Shown: piece by piece, positions 37,191-47,863 of the stretch | Position numbering within the stretch: the first letter of the stretch is position 1 | How the letters are laid out: every line of letters begins with the position of its first letter | DNA from: Photobacterium phosphoreum | Lineage (GTDB): Bacteria > Pseudomonadota > Gammaproteobacteria > Enterobacterales > Vibrionaceae | Reading direction: 5' to 3' | NCBI RefSeq assembly: GCF_002954725.1 | Contig: NZ_MSCQ01000001.1 | Span: 1,799,200 to 1,863,199 of the forward strand | Length of the DNA stretch: 64,000 nucleotides | Program-made: the position numbers and the translations under genes | The notes under the pieces: generated by a model | Told to the model about the DNA's origin: nothing | Databases searched by the model: none | What the model saw: only the letters and a program-made list of their open reading frames with translations

Positions 37191-39125
37191 ATGAGTATTT
37201 TTGACCACTATCGTCAGCGCTACGAAGAAGCTAAAGACGAAGAGCTTTCATTACAACAATTCCTTGATATCTGTAAAGACGATCGAAGTTCTTACGTCAA
37301 TGCAGCAGAGCGTCTTCTAATGGCTATTGGCGAGCCAGAAATGATAGATACAGCACAAGATCCACATCTTAGTCGCTTATTTTCAAACCGCGTCATATCA
37401 CGTTACGACACCTTTAAAGATTTTTATGGCATGGAAGAAGCCATTGAACAAATTGTGTCTTACCTTAAACACGCAGCACAGGGGCTCGAAGAGCGTAAAC
37501 AGATCTTATACTTATTAGGTCCAGTAGGTGGTGGTAAATCATCCCTCGCTGAAAAGCTAAAAAGTTTAATGCAAAAAGTGCCTATTTATATTCTCACAGC
37601 CAATGGTGAGCGTAGCCCTGTAAACGATCATCCTTTCTGTTTGTTTGATAAACAAGAAGATGGCGGACTACTTAAAGATGAATATGGCATTCCTGGGCGC
37701 TATCTTAATAGCATTATGTCGCCATGGGCAGCCAAACGACTGCATGAATTCGGTGGTGATATCACCCAATTTAAAGTGATCAAAGTTCGTCCTTCAATTC
37801 TTGATCAGGTCGGTATAGCTAAAACTGAGCCCGGTGATGAAAACAATCAAGATATTTCATCATTAGTCGGTAAAGTTGATATTCGTCAGCTTGAGCATTT
37901 CTCTCAAGACGACCCTGATGCTTATAGTTATTCTGGTGCCTTATGTAAAGCTAACCAAGGCTTAATGGAATTCGTTGAGATGTTTAAAGCACCATTAAAA
38001 GTGCTGCATCCATTATTGACGGCGACACAGGAAGGTAACTATAACGGTACCGAAGGGTTATCTGCATTACCATTTGATGGCATGATTTTAGCGCACTCAA
38101 ATGAATCAGAATGGCAAACATTCCGAAATAATAAGACTAACGAGGCCTTCTTAGATCGCGTCTATATCGTTAAAGTACCTTATTGCTTACGTGTCTCTGA
38201 AGAAATGCGTATTTACGAAAAACTATTACAAAACAGTGAGCTATCATCAGCACCATGCTCACCTAGTACCCTAGAGATTTTAGCGCGTTTCACTGTGCTA
38301 TCGCGTCTTAAAGAGCCTGAAAATTCCAGCGTGTATTCAAAAATGCGGGTTTATGATGGTGAAACACTCAAAGATACCGATCCTAAAGCAAAATCATATC
38401 AAGAGTACCGTGATTACGCCGGTGTTGATGAAGGTATGAATGGATTATCAACCCGTTTTGCCTTTAAGATCCTATCACGGGTATTTAACTTTGATCATGC
38501 TGAAGTTGCGGCTAACCCCGTTCATCTTTTCTACGTGCTTGAACAACAAATTGAGCGTGAACAATTCCCGCAAGATATTGCAGAGAAATACCTTGAACAC
38601 CTTAAAGGCTTCTTAACCCCTAAATATGTTGAGTTTATTGGTAAGGAAATTCAAACAGCCTACCTTGAGTCTTATTCAGAGTATGGCCAAAACATCTTTG
38701 ATCGTTATGTAAGCTATGCTGACTTCTGGATCCAAGATCAAGAATACCGAGATCCCGATACTGGCCAATTATTTGATCGTTCTGCACTTAATAACGAACT
38801 GGAAAAAATTGAGAAACCAGCGGGCATCAGTAATCCAAAAGATTTCCGTAATGAAATCGTTAATTTTGTCCTTCGTGCACGTGCCAATAATGCAGGTACA
38901 AATCCAAATTGGACCAGCTATGAAAAACTACGCACTGTGATTGAGAAGAAAATGTTCTCAAACACCGAAGAACTGTTACCGGTTATTTCCTTTAATGCAA
39001 AAACCTCAACCGATGAGCAGAAAAAACATGATGATTTTGTCGCTCGAATGATGGAAAAAGGCTATACCCGTAAACAAGTTCGCTTATTGTCTGAATGGTA
39101 CTTACGCGTGCGTAAGTCGTCGTAA
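37191..39125 (+). CDS. yeaG: PrkA-type serine protein kinase YeaG
   Basis: 644-residue cytoplasmic protein kinase of the PrkA family, with an AAA-type module (P-loop GPVGGGKSS at 110-118) and a C-terminal PrkA kinase domain. E. coli YeaG is linked to nitrogen starvation survival and stationary phase. It is preceded by an unusually G-rich ribosome site, GGGGG at 37180-37184, and followed 26 bases later by yeaH, then ycgB, the standard partner set. Confidence 0.97.
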   Translation: MSIFDHYRQRYEEAKDEELSLQQFLDICKDDRSSYVNAAERLLMAIGEPEMIDTAQDPHLSRLFSNRVISRYDTFKDFYGMEEAIEQIVSYLKHAAQGLEERKQILYLLGPVGGGKSSLAEKLKSLMQKVPIYILTANGERSPVNDHPFCLFDKQEDGGLLKDEYGIPGRYLNSIMSPWAAKRLHEFGGDITQFKVIKVRPSILDQVGIAKTEPGDENNQDISSLVGKVDIRQLEHFSQDDPDAYSYSGALCKANQGLMEFVEMFKAPLKVLHPLLTATQEGNYNGTEGLSALPFDGMILAHSNESEWQTFRNNKTNEAFLDRVYIVKVPYCLRVSEEMRIYEKLLQNSELSSAPCSPSTLEILARFTVLSRLKEPENSSVYSKMRVYDGETLKDTDPKAKSYQEYRDYAGVDEGMNGLSTRFAFKILSRVFNFDHAEVAANPVHLFYVLEQQIEREQFPQDIAEKYLEHLKGFLTPKYVEFIGKEIQTAYLESYSEYGQNIFDRYVSYADFWIQDQEYRDPDTGQLFDRSALNNELEKIEKPAGISNPKDFRNEIVNFVLRARANNAGTNPNWTSYEKLRTVIEKKMFSNTEELLPVISFNAKTSTDEQKKHDDFVARMMEKGYTRKQVRLLSEWYLRVRKSS

Positions 39126-39151
39126 CCAACTGACAACAAAGGGGGGATACT

Positions 39152-40423
39152 ATGGCACATTTTATTGATCGAAGGCTCAACGGTAAAAATAAGAGCACCG
39201 TCAATCGCCAACGTTTTTTACGTCGTCATAAACAGCGGATCAAAGAGTCTATTGCTGACGCAGTAAATAAACGTTCGATTACTGATGTCGATAGTGGTGA
39301 GGATATAACCATCCCCTCTCGCGACATTAGCGAACCAATATTTCATCAAGGTAAAGGTGGACAACGAGAAGTCGTCCACCCAGGTAATGACCAATTTAGC
39401 CCTGGTGATCGCATTGAACGTCCACAAGGTGGTGGCGGTCAAGGAGGCGCGGGAGAAGGTCAAGCAAGTCCTGATGGAGACGGTCAAGATGATTTTGTCT
39501 TCCAAATATCGAAAGATGAATACCTTGATTTATTATTTGAAGATTTAGAACTGCCGAACTTACAAAAAAATGCGATTAATCAGCTTGTCGAATGGAAAAC
39601 ATTCCGGGCAGGTTATAAATCACAAGGCGTACCGTCAAATATTGCCATCGTAAAGTCATTGCAAAATTCACTCGCAAGACGAACAGCAATGACAGCTGGT
39701 AAGCGTCGTAAAGTACGAGAGCTTGAACAAGCACTTGAACTATTATTTACAACTGAACCAGCTCAACCGTTTGAAGAAGAACGGATTAAACAAGAAATTG
39801 ATGGACTACGGAAAAAAATTAATCGTACTCCGTTTATTGATACGTTTGATTTACGGTATAAGAACTACGAGCGTCGCCCACAACCATCAAGCCAAGCGGT
39901 TATGTTTTGTTTAATGGACGTATCAGGCTCAATGGATCAAGCAACCAAAGATATTGCTAAACGGTTTTATATCTTACTTTATTTATTTTTAAACCGTACT
40001 TACAAAAATGTTGAAGTGGTGTTTATTCGTCACCATACCCAAGCCAAAGAAGTGGATGAGCATGAGTTTTTCTACTCTCAAGAAACCGGTGGCACGATAG
40101 TTTCTAGTGCATTAAAAATGATGCATGACATCGTTAAACAACGCTATCGCCCTGAAGAGTGGAATATTTATGCAGCACAAGCATCAGACGGCGATAATTG
40201 GGCTGATGACTCTCCAGGCTGTCGTGAATTACTGGATAAACACATACTTCCGGTAACACGTTATTACTCATACATTGAAATTACTCGCCGAGCACACCAA
40301 ACCTTATGGCGAGAGTATGAGGCTTTGCATAGCAGCCATGAAAATTTTGCAATGCAAAACATTAAAACTGTTGATGATATTTTTCCTGTATTTAGGGAAT
40401 TATTTAAAAAACAAGTCAGTTAA
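39152..40423 (+). CDS. yeaH: DUF444 protein YeaH (von Willebrand A-like)
   Basis: 423-residue cytoplasmic protein. The MIDAS-like motif DVSGSMD is at 256-262. A glycine-rich disordered stretch (about 91-106) separates a basic N-terminal part from the domain. It is the constant partner of PrkA kinases; its biochemical role is unknown, possibly a substrate or scaffold. The ribosome site GGGGGG before ATACTATG closely mirrors that of yeaG. Confidence 0.96.
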   Translation: MAHFIDRRLNGKNKSTVNRQRFLRRHKQRIKESIADAVNKRSITDVDSGEDITIPSRDISEPIFHQGKGGQREVVHPGNDQFSPGDRIERPQGGGGQGGAGEGQASPDGDGQDDFVFQISKDEYLDLLFEDLELPNLQKNAINQLVEWKTFRAGYKSQGVPSNIAIVKSLQNSLARRTAMTAGKRRKVRELEQALELLFTTEPAQPFEEERIKQEIDGLRKKINRTPFIDTFDLRYKNYERRPQPSSQAVMFCLMDVSGSMDQATKDIAKRFYILLYLFLNRTYKNVEVVFIRHHTQAKEVDEHEFFYSQETGGTIVSSALKMMHDIVKQRYRPEEWNIYAAQASDGDNWADDSPGCRELLDKHILPVTRYYSYIEITRRAHQTLWREYEALHSSHENFAMQNIKTVDDIFPVFRELFKKQVS

Positions 40424-40531
40424 ATTAACGCCACTCCATGGTAAGAAACATAATCGGCACAGTCATAAACTTTGTGCCGATTTATGCCAACTTATCAGTC
40501 AACGAGTGGACAAACATGGGGAGATTGAGTG

Positions 40532-42061
40532 ATGGCAATAATGACAACAACAAAACCACTCAGTGATGGACCAGATTGGACTTTTGATTTACTTGAACAA
40601 TACCACGTTGAAATTAAACGTGTAGCTGCACACTATCGCCTTGATACTTACCCAAATCAAATTGAAGTTATCACTGCCGAACAAATGATGGATGCCTATT
40701 CCAGTATCGGTATGCCGATCAACTACCACCACTGGTCATTTGGTAAACGCTTTATTGAAACAGAACGAGGCTACAAACATGGTCAGATGGGCTTAGCCTA
40801 TGAGATCGTGATCAATTCAGATCCTTGTATCGCTTATCTAATGGAAGAGAACACCATTACTATGCAAGCCCTCGTAATGGCGCATGCCTGTTATGGACAT
40901 AATTCTTTCTTCAAGGGCAATTATCTTTTTAAAACATGGACTGATGCTAGCTCTATTATTGATTATCTGTTATTTGCTCGTAAATATATTACTGAATGCG
41001 AAGAAAAGTACGGTGTTGATGATGTAGAGAAATTACTCGATTCTTGTCATGCACTTATGAATTACGGCGTTGATCGCTACAAGCGACCTCAAAAAATATC
41101 GTTAGTTGAAGAAACCGCACGCCAAAAAGCCCGAGAAGATTACCTCCAATCCCAAGTAAACTCGTTATGGCGAACCATTCCACAACACCAAGCAAAAGAA
41201 GCGGTGCATGAAGAGCAACGTTTTCCTATTGATCCTCAAGAAAACATTCTGTATTTCTTTGAAAAACACGCGCCATTACTTGAGCCGTGGCAGCGAGAAT
41301 TAGTCCGTATCGTTCGCAAAGTTAGTCAATATTTTTACCCCCAAAAACAAACCCAAGTAATGAACGAAGGCTGGGCAACATTTTGGCATTACACGATTTT
41401 GAATCACCTTTATGATGATGGGTTAGTCACTGATAGATTCATCATGGAATTTCTACACAGTCATACTAACGTTGTCGCCCAACCGGAATATAATAGCCCC
41501 TATTACAGCGGAATTAATCCGTATGCATTAGGCTTTGCTATGTTCCAAGACATACGACGTATTTGTGAAAACCCTACTGATGAAGATAAATATTGGTTCC
41601 CTGATATTGCAGGATCTGATTGGCTTGAGACATTACATTTTGCGATGGAAAACTTTAAAGATGAGAGTTTTATTAGTCAATTCTTATCACCGAAGTTAAT
41701 GCGTGATTTTAAACTGTTTGCGGTGAACGATGATGATCGCCATAACTATGTCGAAGTCAGTGCAATCCATAACGAAGAAGGCTATCGCGCTATTCGTGAA
41801 AAATTATCATCACAATATAATCTCAGTAATAATGAGCCTAATTTACAAGTTTGGAATGTCGCTTTACGCGGAGACCGTTCACTGACATTACGCTATATTC
41901 CTCATAACCGTATCCCTCTCGCGGAGAGTCATACTGAGGTCATCAAACATTTACATCGACTATGGGGCTTTAACGTTACCCTCGAAGAAGAATTGCCTGA
42001 TGGTCGAGGGAAAATTATTGCAACCTGCCCTGCCAATACACAATATAATACTGATATATAA
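40532..42061 (+). CDS. ycgB: SpoVR family protein YcgB
   Basis: 509-residue SpoVR-like protein. Conserved segments are YHHWSFGKRF, AHACYGHNSFF, MNEGWATFWHY and NPYALGFAMF, with many metal-type His and Glu residues. In E. coli ycgB lies apart from yeaGH; here, as in many other bacteria, all three form one operon (gap 108 bases). Bacillus SpoVR is needed for spore cortex formation, but function in non-spore formers is unknown. GGGGAG precedes the ATG at 40532. Confidence 0.96.
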   Translation: MAIMTTTKPLSDGPDWTFDLLEQYHVEIKRVAAHYRLDTYPNQIEVITAEQMMDAYSSIGMPINYHHWSFGKRFIETERGYKHGQMGLAYEIVINSDPCIAYLMEENTITMQALVMAHACYGHNSFFKGNYLFKTWTDASSIIDYLLFARKYITECEEKYGVDDVEKLLDSCHALMNYGVDRYKRPQKISLVEETARQKAREDYLQSQVNSLWRTIPQHQAKEAVHEEQRFPIDPQENILYFFEKHAPLLEPWQRELVRIVRKVSQYFYPQKQTQVMNEGWATFWHYTILNHLYDDGLVTDRFIMEFLHSHTNVVAQPEYNSPYYSGINPYALGFAMFQDIRRICENPTDEDKYWFPDIAGSDWLETLHFAMENFKDESFISQFLSPKLMRDFKLFAVNDDDRHNYVEVSAIHNEEGYRAIREKLSSQYNLSNNEPNLQVWNVALRGDRSLTLRYIPHNRIPLAESHTEVIKHLHRLWGFNVTLEEELPDGRGKIIATCPANTQYNTDI

Positions 42062-42086
42062 TACAGAAATAAAAAGCACCCATAAC

Positions 42087-42125
42087 AAAACGGGGAACCA
42101 ACATAACGTTGATTCCCCGTTTTAA
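42087..42125. terminator. Bidirectional terminator between ycgB and fadR
   Basis: Stem AAAACGGGGAA and TTCCCCGTTTT, extended by inner CAAC/GTTG pairing, with A and T tracts on both sides. Confidence 0.95.
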
Positions 42126-42147
42126 TTATTTCAAAAAACAGTGACTA

Positions 42148-42999
42148 TTACTGTTCTTCTTCATATAAATACTTAGAGATCTTAACGCGATGGGTATACC
42201 AAATCGCACCAGTTTCTCGGCCATATTTTTTAATACGATCCGCGACTAATTCTGCTTGATGATCATCACAACATGCTTGTAAGTCACTATAAAAATCAAG
42301 TGCTAATTGGCATGCTTCAGGATTCATAAAGTAATAGCCGCCAACGCGAGTATAAATCTTACGTAATCCATTTATTGTCAGCACATAAAGCGTGTTACCT
42401 GATTTCCCGGCCATACCTTGAAATAAGCGGTAATCATAATAGTTAAAAGCGCGTGCTCGACAAATTTCCTCACATAACTGAGGATCACTCTTACCGTATT
42501 TATCAACGATTTTCTTTACTTCTTGGAGTAACTGTAATCGATCGTCACTATTTTCAATAAACTCAGCAAAACTCTCAGCCGCTAATAATCGCTGACATGA
42601 TTCAATAACATGTTGAATTAATTCGCTGGAGTTTTCTGGATTACCTTTGACAGCATAGCGCATAAAAACACTACTGATATCCGTACGAGCCGCTAATAAA
42701 TCAGCCAATACTCGTTGGACATCCTGTCCATCCAATGTGATTAACGTATCTAAAATGCTTAAACCTGAGGTATCCATGTAATTATTTACACGGGTCGGTT
42801 TACCATGTTGAATCGTTAGCCAGCCATCTCGCGCTAAACGCTGTAATACTTCACGTAATGTTGTTCGCGTTACGCCAATAAGTTCTGAAAGTTCACGTTC
42901 AGCAGGAAGAATCGAGCCCTGAGGAAAGTGATTATTCCAGATACTTTCAATAATGTATTTCTCAGCAAACGTCGCTGGGCTATCAGCCTTAATAACCAT
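42148..42999 (-). CDS. fadR: Fatty acid metabolism regulator FadR
   Basis: GntR-family regulator, 283 residues, that represses fad genes and activates fab genes, and releases DNA on binding long-chain acyl-CoA. The winged helix is residues 1-73 ([23 protein letters not shown]). E. coli FadR has 239 residues; the extra ~44 agree with the enlarged ligand-binding domain established for vibrio FadR, which has a second acyl-CoA site. It is divergent from nhaB, as in E. coli. Confidence 0.96.
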   Translation of the reverse strand: MVIKADSPATFAEKYIIESIWNNHFPQGSILPAERELSELIGVTRTTLREVLQRLARDGWLTIQHGKPTRVNNYMDTSGLSILDTLITLDGQDVQRVLADLLAARTDISSVFMRYAVKGNPENSSELIQHVIESCQRLLAAESFAEFIENSDDRLQLLQEVKKIVDKYGKSDPQLCEEICRARAFNYYDYRLFQGMAGKSGNTLYVLTINGLRKIYTRVGGYYFMNPEACQLALDFYSDLQACCDDHQAELVADRIKKYGRETGAIWYTHRVKISKYLYEEEQ

Positions 43000-43516
43000 C
43001 TAAGTTCAATCCAATTCGCTTCTTGCTTATGTTATTTATTAACACTCATCATACCACTAGTTGTTCAATAGCTGAAATCTAGTACACAAGTCTGACACTA
43101 AGCAGATAGATATGTACAAAAATAAACCATCTATACCTATAAAGGCCGATATAGTTGCATTATTTTATCATGAAGCAATATTTAGCCTTCAGAATTCTGT
43201 ATATTATCACGCTAATGTCTTAGGTATCACCCTCAGTTTGTGATGAAAATGTCATGATAACTTTACATATATGTGTATACGGTTGACTAATAAAATTCAA
43301 TCAGTAGAGTTGTCATTAACAAACTGGGAGCAAATGGATGCTGCTGCCTGCTTTAAGTTAAATATCATCATTGGTTATTTATGGTGTTTATCTTAAAGAG
43401 CTTATCACCACTGAAAATTTTTAGCATGATGCGATTAATTAGCAGTTGATTAGTGCTAGCAAGCAATTAGTGCCATTTCATACCTTCAATTTGCACTAAT
43501 AATAAGAGATTTAAAC
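43000..43516. other. 517-base divergent region between fadR and nhaB
   Basis: No supported coding frame. The 75 bases before nhaB hold two copies of ATTAGTGC and one inverted copy (listed separately). No convincing FadR operator was found; the best fragment near 43055 matches only part of the consensus. Confidence 0.55.
43449..43500 (+). promoter_or_regulatory. Repeat set with alternative pairing in nhaB leader
   Basis: ATTAGTGC occurs at 43449-43456 and 43466-43473, and its exact complement GCACTAAT at 43493-43500, just before the ribosome site AAGAGA. In RNA only one of the two upstream copies can pair with the downstream copy at a time. The same pattern could instead be protein half-sites. 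Confidence 0.5.
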
Positions 43517-45106
43517 ATGGCTATATCGCTAGGGAATGCCTTTATTAAAAATTTTTTAGGGAAGGCACCTGACTGGTACAAGATTGCAATCATTTCTTTT
43601 CTTATCATTAATCCTTTGGTTTTCTTTCTCGTCGATCCTTTTGTCGCTGGCTGGTTACTCGTTGTAGAGTTTATCTTTACGCTGGCAATGGCGCTTAAAT
43701 GTTATCCCCTACAACCTGGTGGTTTACTTGCTATTGAAGCCGTTGCCATCGGTATGACCAGTGCTGAACAAGTGAAACACGAACTTGTAGCAAATATCGA
43801 AGTATTATTACTGTTGGTATTTATGGTCGCTGGCATCTACTTCATGAAGCAACTGTTACTGTTTATTTTTACCAAAATATTAATAAGCATTAAATCTAAA
43901 ACACTGCTTTCTCTCGCTTTTTGTGTCATGGCGGCTTTTCTATCCGCATTTCTTGATGCACTAACCGTTATTGCTGTGGTAATTAGCGTAACGGTTGGCT
44001 TTTATAGCATTTATCATAAAGTTGCGTCAGGACAAGATCCTAATACGAACCATGATCATACCGATGATGATCATGTTCAAGACCTCAGCCGTGATGATCT
44101 TGAAAACTACCGCGCCTTTTTACGCAGCTTATTAATGCATGCCGGTGTGGGTACCGCACTTGGTGGTGTAATGACGATGGTCGGTGAACCACAAAACTTA
44201 ATCATTGCCGACCAAGCGGGTTGGCAGTTCGGTGAGTTTATTATTCGTATGTCACCCGTCACCATCCCTGTTTTTATTTGTGGCCTCTGTACTTGTGCAT
44301 TGGTTGAAAAATTCAAAGTTTGTGGTTACGGTGCCCAACTACCTGACAATGTTCGTACCATTTTGGTTGATTTAGATAACGAAGAGCGCAAACGCCGTAC
44401 TAACCTTGATTATGCAAAATTTATCGTCCAAGGCATTATTGCGGTTTGGCTTATCGTTGGTCTGGCGATGCACTTAGCCGCTGTAGGATTAATTGGTTTA
44501 ACGGTCATCATTTTTGCAACAGCATTTACGGGGATCACCGAAGAGCATGCATTAGGCAAAGCCTTTGAAGAGGCGTTACCTTTTACGGCTTTATTAGCGG
44601 TGTTTTTCTCAGTGGTTGCGGTGATTATTGATCAACAATTATTTACACCGATTATCAGTTGGGTATTAACCCTTGAAGGTAGCTCGCAATTAACGATGTT
44701 CTATATTGCTAATGGCTTATTATCGATGGTATCGGATAACGTTTTTGTCGGTACGGTATACATCAATGAAGTTAAAACCGCATTAATCAATGGTGTCATC
44801 GATCGTAATCAGTTTGATATGTTAGCTGTTGCTATTAATACTGGTACAAACCTACCTTCTGTAGCGACACCCAATGGTCAAGCAGCCTTCTTATTTGTAT
44901 TAACATCTGCGCTAGCACCACTTATTCGTCTCTCTTATGGACGTATGGTGTATATGGCCTTACCTTATACTATCGTATTAACATTTGTCGGCTTAGCGGG
45001 TATTGAATTATTATTGGTACCAATGACAGATTGGTTCTATAGCATGGGCTGGTTAACTCAAGGAGCAATCGATGCGGCGGCATTAGCGCCAGCTGTTGGC
45101 CATTAA
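43517..45106 (+). CDS. nhaB: Na+/H+ antiporter NhaB
   Basis: 529-residue inner-membrane sodium-proton antiporter with about ten to twelve spans, important for sodium and pH control in marine bacteria. Characteristic segments are [10 protein letters not shown] at the N-terminus, [33 protein letters not shown] and [14 protein letters not shown] charged loop (about 175-200, rich in His and Asp) may sit in the cytoplasm. A terminator and dsbB follow, as in E. coli. Confidence 0.97.
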   Translation: MAISLGNAFIKNFLGKAPDWYKIAIISFLIINPLVFFLVDPFVAGWLLVVEFIFTLAMALKCYPLQPGGLLAIEAVAIGMTSAEQVKHELVANIEVLLLLVFMVAGIYFMKQLLLFIFTKILISIKSKTLLSLAFCVMAAFLSAFLDALTVIAVVISVTVGFYSIYHKVASGQDPNTNHDHTDDDHVQDLSRDDLENYRAFLRSLLMHAGVGTALGGVMTMVGEPQNLIIADQAGWQFGEFIIRMSPVTIPVFICGLCTCALVEKFKVCGYGAQLPDNVRTILVDLDNEERKRRTNLDYAKFIVQGIIAVWLIVGLAMHLAAVGLIGLTVIIFATAFTGITEEHALGKAFEEALPFTALLAVFFSVVAVIIDQQLFTPIISWVLTLEGSSQLTMFYIANGLLSMVSDNVFVGTVYINEVKTALINGVIDRNQFDMLAVAINTGTNLPSVATPNGQAAFLFVLTSALAPLIRLSYGRMVYMALPYTIVLTFVGLAGIELLLVPMTDWFYSMGWLTQGAIDAAALAPAVGH

Positions 45107-45192
45107 AATAACCGAACCCACTTAATGACGATTTACTTATATCAAGAGCTATGATTGAATAACACTCGTTAATAAGTACCGTATACATTTTC

Positions 45193-45220
45193 AAGGCCCT
45201 GATGTTCAGGGCTTTGTTTT
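45193..45220 (+). terminator. Rho-independent terminator of nhaB
   Basis: Stem GCCCTGA and TCAGGGC with loop TGT, then TTTGTTTT, 28 bases before dsbB. Confidence 0.75.
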
Positions 45221-45247
45221 ATCCAGTTAGTCATTAGAGTACCAATA

Positions 45248-45760
45248 ATGCAAGTGCTTAATTCTTTTTCAAAAACACGTTTAGCCTGGTTGTTACTACT
45301 ACTATCCATTATTTTCTTTGAAAGCTCTGCGCTCTTTTTCGAGCATGTCATGAAACTCGCACCCTGTGTAATGTGTGTTTATGAACGTGTTGCGATGATG
45401 GGGATTGGTATTGCCGCTCTAATTGGTCTACTCGCACCTAAAAATAGCGTATTTCGCTGGTTAGGTTTAGCAGGATGGGGTTATGGTGCGTTCCGTGGCG
45501 CAGAATTGGCCTACCAACATGTCGGTTTTCAATTTAATCCGTCACCCTTTGCTACTTGTGATTTATTTGTATCGTTCCCTTCTTGGGCACCATTAAACCA
45601 TTGGGTTCCATGGATGTTTGAAGCCTATGGTGATTGTGCCAAAGTGGTATGGACCTTCCTTGACCTCTCAATGCCACAATGGCTAGTAATTATTTTTGCT
45701 GCCAACCTTATAGTATGGGCAGTGATGGTTATCGCACAATTTTTTGGTAACAAGCGTTAA
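45248..45760 (+). CDS. dsbB: Disulfide bond formation protein DsbB
   Basis: 170-residue four-span inner-membrane protein that reoxidises DsbA and passes electrons to quinone. Both redox pairs are present: Cys40-Cys43 (CVMC) and Cys104...Cys130. Spacing matches the E. coli protein. It stands after nhaB, the conserved order. Confidence 0.97.
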   Translation: MQVLNSFSKTRLAWLLLLLSIIFFESSALFFEHVMKLAPCVMCVYERVAMMGIGIAALIGLLAPKNSVFRWLGLAGWGYGAFRGAELAYQHVGFQFNPSPFATCDLFVSFPSWAPLNHWVPWMFEAYGDCAKVVWTFLDLSMPQWLVIIFAANLIVWAVMVIAQFFGNKR

Positions 45761-45790
45761 ATTGCCGCATCAGAATAGAAAATAAAACAT

Positions 45791-45822
45791 AAAAAAGCGA
45801 AGCTCAATGCTTCGCTTTTTTG
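45791..45822. terminator. Bidirectional terminator between dsbB and the Nudix gene
   Basis: Stem AAAAAAGCGAAGC and GCTTCGCTTTTTT with loop TCAAT. Confidence 0.93.
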
Positions 45823-45851
45823 ATCATGCAATCTACGCTACATCAATAATT

Positions 45852-46277
45852 TTACACTTCAGTGTGACTCTTCAACGCAATATGATCATGTAACGCTGTG
45901 ATAATAGGATAGTCAGCAGCACAAAACTGATAATTTCCTAATTGTGCCAATGAAACCCATGCCATTTGTTGATGGCTATTTAATTGAATCTCACCTTGCT
46001 GCCAATGGGATAAATAGCCTTTAAGCTCAACAATTTTATCTCCGTAATCAAATACGCTATCAGCTAACCATAGCCCAGTTACGGTTCGAATAGCCAACTC
46101 TTCATATAACTCACGTTCAAGCGCCAGAGAAGGAGTCTCACCGACTTCAATTTTTCCACCAGGAAACTCCCACAAACCACCCTGTGTTGCATTATCAAAC
46201 CGTTGTGCAATAAGATAATCACCTTGCTTTTCAATCACACCAGCAACCACAATCAAACGTAGCTTACTTGCTGACAT
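45852..46277 (-). CDS. Nudix hydrolase, NudG/MutT-like
   Basis: 141-residue nucleoside triphosphate pyrophosphohydrolase. The Nudix box GX5EX7REUXEEXGU is seen as GKIEVGETPSLALERELYEEL followed by AI, where alanine replaces the last glycine. Overall similarity, including the AADYPII segment near the C-terminus, is closer to NudG (CTP and oxidised pyrimidine nucleotides) than to MutT. It overlaps the upstream UPF0149 gene by one base. Confidence 0.88.
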   Translation of the reverse strand: MSASKLRLIVVAGVIEKQGDYLIAQRFDNATQGGLWEFPGGKIEVGETPSLALERELYEELAIRTVTGLWLADSVFDYGDKIVELKGYLSHWQQGEIQLNSHQQMAWVSLAQLGNYQFCAADYPIITALHDHIALKSHTEV

Positions 46278-46930
46278 TACAACGTTTTACCACAACATTG
46301 TTTGAATTTTTTACCACTTTCACACACGCATGGATCGTTACGTCCAATACCTTTAAATGGATTAATTGCCTGTGCGCCTGAACCAATTTGCAATTGATCA
46401 GCAGCCATCATCACTTCCGTTAGCATCAACGGTAATTGTGAATACAACTCACTTGGCGCTGGCATACCAACCATGCCCGCTTGTTCCATTTGAGCTAACG
46501 TTTCGGCTTCATCCTCCAACAACATTAAAGTGGTTAATAATGCTGACAACATTCGCATAGTGCCATCTGATACAGTTTGCTCTTCCCAATTCGGCTCAAT
46601 GAATATCCATACTGCTAAGAATCCTTCAGCAAATTGACGTAATGCACTCTGATTACTGCCATCTTGTTGCCAAATCAAACTCTCGGGTAATTGGTATTCA
46701 CCCGCTTTTACCATGCGATATTGCATTTCAAAATGATTAAAAATCGGCATTTTATCTGCATCATCAACCATCACTACAGCAACATCATCACCGCCACCAT
46801 TCATTAAAACGGGTAACCACACTTCTGGCTCCATTGGCTTTGGGTTAGCGTTTGCAGCAAATAAAGCGCCTTCAATAAAAGCAGCTGACATACCTTGCCA
46901 GTGTGATGGTAGCGTCATTAATGTGTTCAT
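46277..46930 (-). CDS. UPF0149/YecA family protein with C-terminal SEC-C motif
   Basis: 217-residue cytoplasmic protein. The C-terminus is a SEC-C zinc motif (GRNDPCVCESGKKFKQCC), as at the tail of SecA and YecA. The N-terminal part carries the UPF0149 helical fold (FIEGALFAANANP and EVWLPVLM). In E. coli such proteins bind ribosomes weakly, and their role is unclear. It is coupled to the Nudix gene by a one-base overlap. Confidence 0.9.
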   Translation of the reverse strand: MNTLMTLPSHWQGMSAAFIEGALFAANANPKPMEPEVWLPVLMNGGGDDVAVVMVDDADKMPIFNHFEMQYRMVKAGEYQLPESLIWQQDGSNQSALRQFAEGFLAVWIFIEPNWEEQTVSDGTMRMLSALLTTLMLLEDEAETLAQMEQAGMVGMPAPSELYSQLPLMLTEVMMAADQLQIGSGAQAINPFKGIGRNDPCVCESGKKFKQCCGKTL

Positions 46931-47107
46931 TCGATGTCCTAGTTAATTCTTTTGATTCATTTTAGCGATATTATACGTCGAATATGCGTGACAACAGCCA
47001 TTACTGCACCATAAATCCCCCCAATGATTGAAATTTGATGCACTTAAAAGCAAATTAGATAAAAATACGCTATTTATAGTCTCTGACTTATTATGATGGA
47101 TACACTT

Positions 47108-47785
47108 ATGTCACCCCATTCACTGAATGCGATTATTGCTGGGGCCAGCGGCTTAGTCGGTACTGAGCTATTACATCAATTACTCGATCACCCTCGTTTT
47201 AATAATATCTACGCCCTGACTCGTCGCCCATTACCTTTTCATAGTAAGAGATTACATCAAATTATAGACAGTCAATTACGTATTATTGCTTGGGAAAACG
47301 AGCAGCCAGTACCTGAATATGGTTTTATTTGTTTAGGCACCACCAAAAAAAAAGCAGGCAGTAACCAAGCGCTTGAAGATATTGATGTTGATTTAGTCAA
47401 AAATGTCGCTATCACCATGAAAAATATTGGTGTAAAACACCTGATTGTCATATCAAGTTTAGGTGCGTGTAAACATTCACCCTCTCATTATTTACGCTGT
47501 AAAGGTAAAATGGAGCAGGCATTAACAGCATTAGCGTTTGAGCATTGTGTTTTTGTTCGCCCAGGTCCACTCAAAGGTGAGCGTAATAAACCCCGTAAAG
47601 ATGAACTGGCTATTCAACGGATATTTGAAACTATTCACCCAATGATGATTGGTCCGCTGAAACACTTCACACCAATTCCAGCAGAAGATGTTGCTACAAG
47701 TATGGTCAAAATGGCCATCGCATGTGATAAGCACCACTTACAACCTATCACCATTATTTCGGGTCATCATCTACGCTCAATATAA
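47108..47785 (+). CDS. NAD(P)-binding Rossmann protein, YraR-like
   Basis: 225-residue protein with an atypical short-chain dehydrogenase fold, GASGLVGTELL at the N-terminal dinucleotide-binding turn, ICLGTTKKKAGS, and VISSLGA with HYLRCKGKMEQAL at the catalytic-loop position. Clearly related to E. coli YraR; substrate unknown. The ATG at 47108 fits YraR best, although ATG codons at 47093 and 47096 could add five residues. Confidence 0.85.
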   Translation: MSPHSLNAIIAGASGLVGTELLHQLLDHPRFNNIYALTRRPLPFHSKRLHQIIDSQLRIIAWENEQPVPEYGFICLGTTKKKAGSNQALEDIDVDLVKNVAITMKNIGVKHLIVISSLGACKHSPSHYLRCKGKMEQALTALAFEHCVFVRPGPLKGERNKPRKDELAIQRIFETIHPMMIGPLKHFTPIPAEDVATSMVKMAIACDKHHLQPITIISGHHLRSI

Positions 47786-47863
47786 AAACAAAGATGACAA
47801 ATTATCCAACTCGCACTAGACTCTCGCCCCTTAGCGTATTTATAGAGTAGAGCAAACACCCCT

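Noticed and set aside
43050..43075. Possible FadR operator near fadR
   Set aside because: Only part of the consensus matches, below what chance would give in a 500-base region.
46970..46994. TATAAT with TTGTCA on the minus strand before the UPF0149 gene
   Set aside because: The spacer is 13 bases, too short for a sigma-70 promoter; only the -10 looks real.
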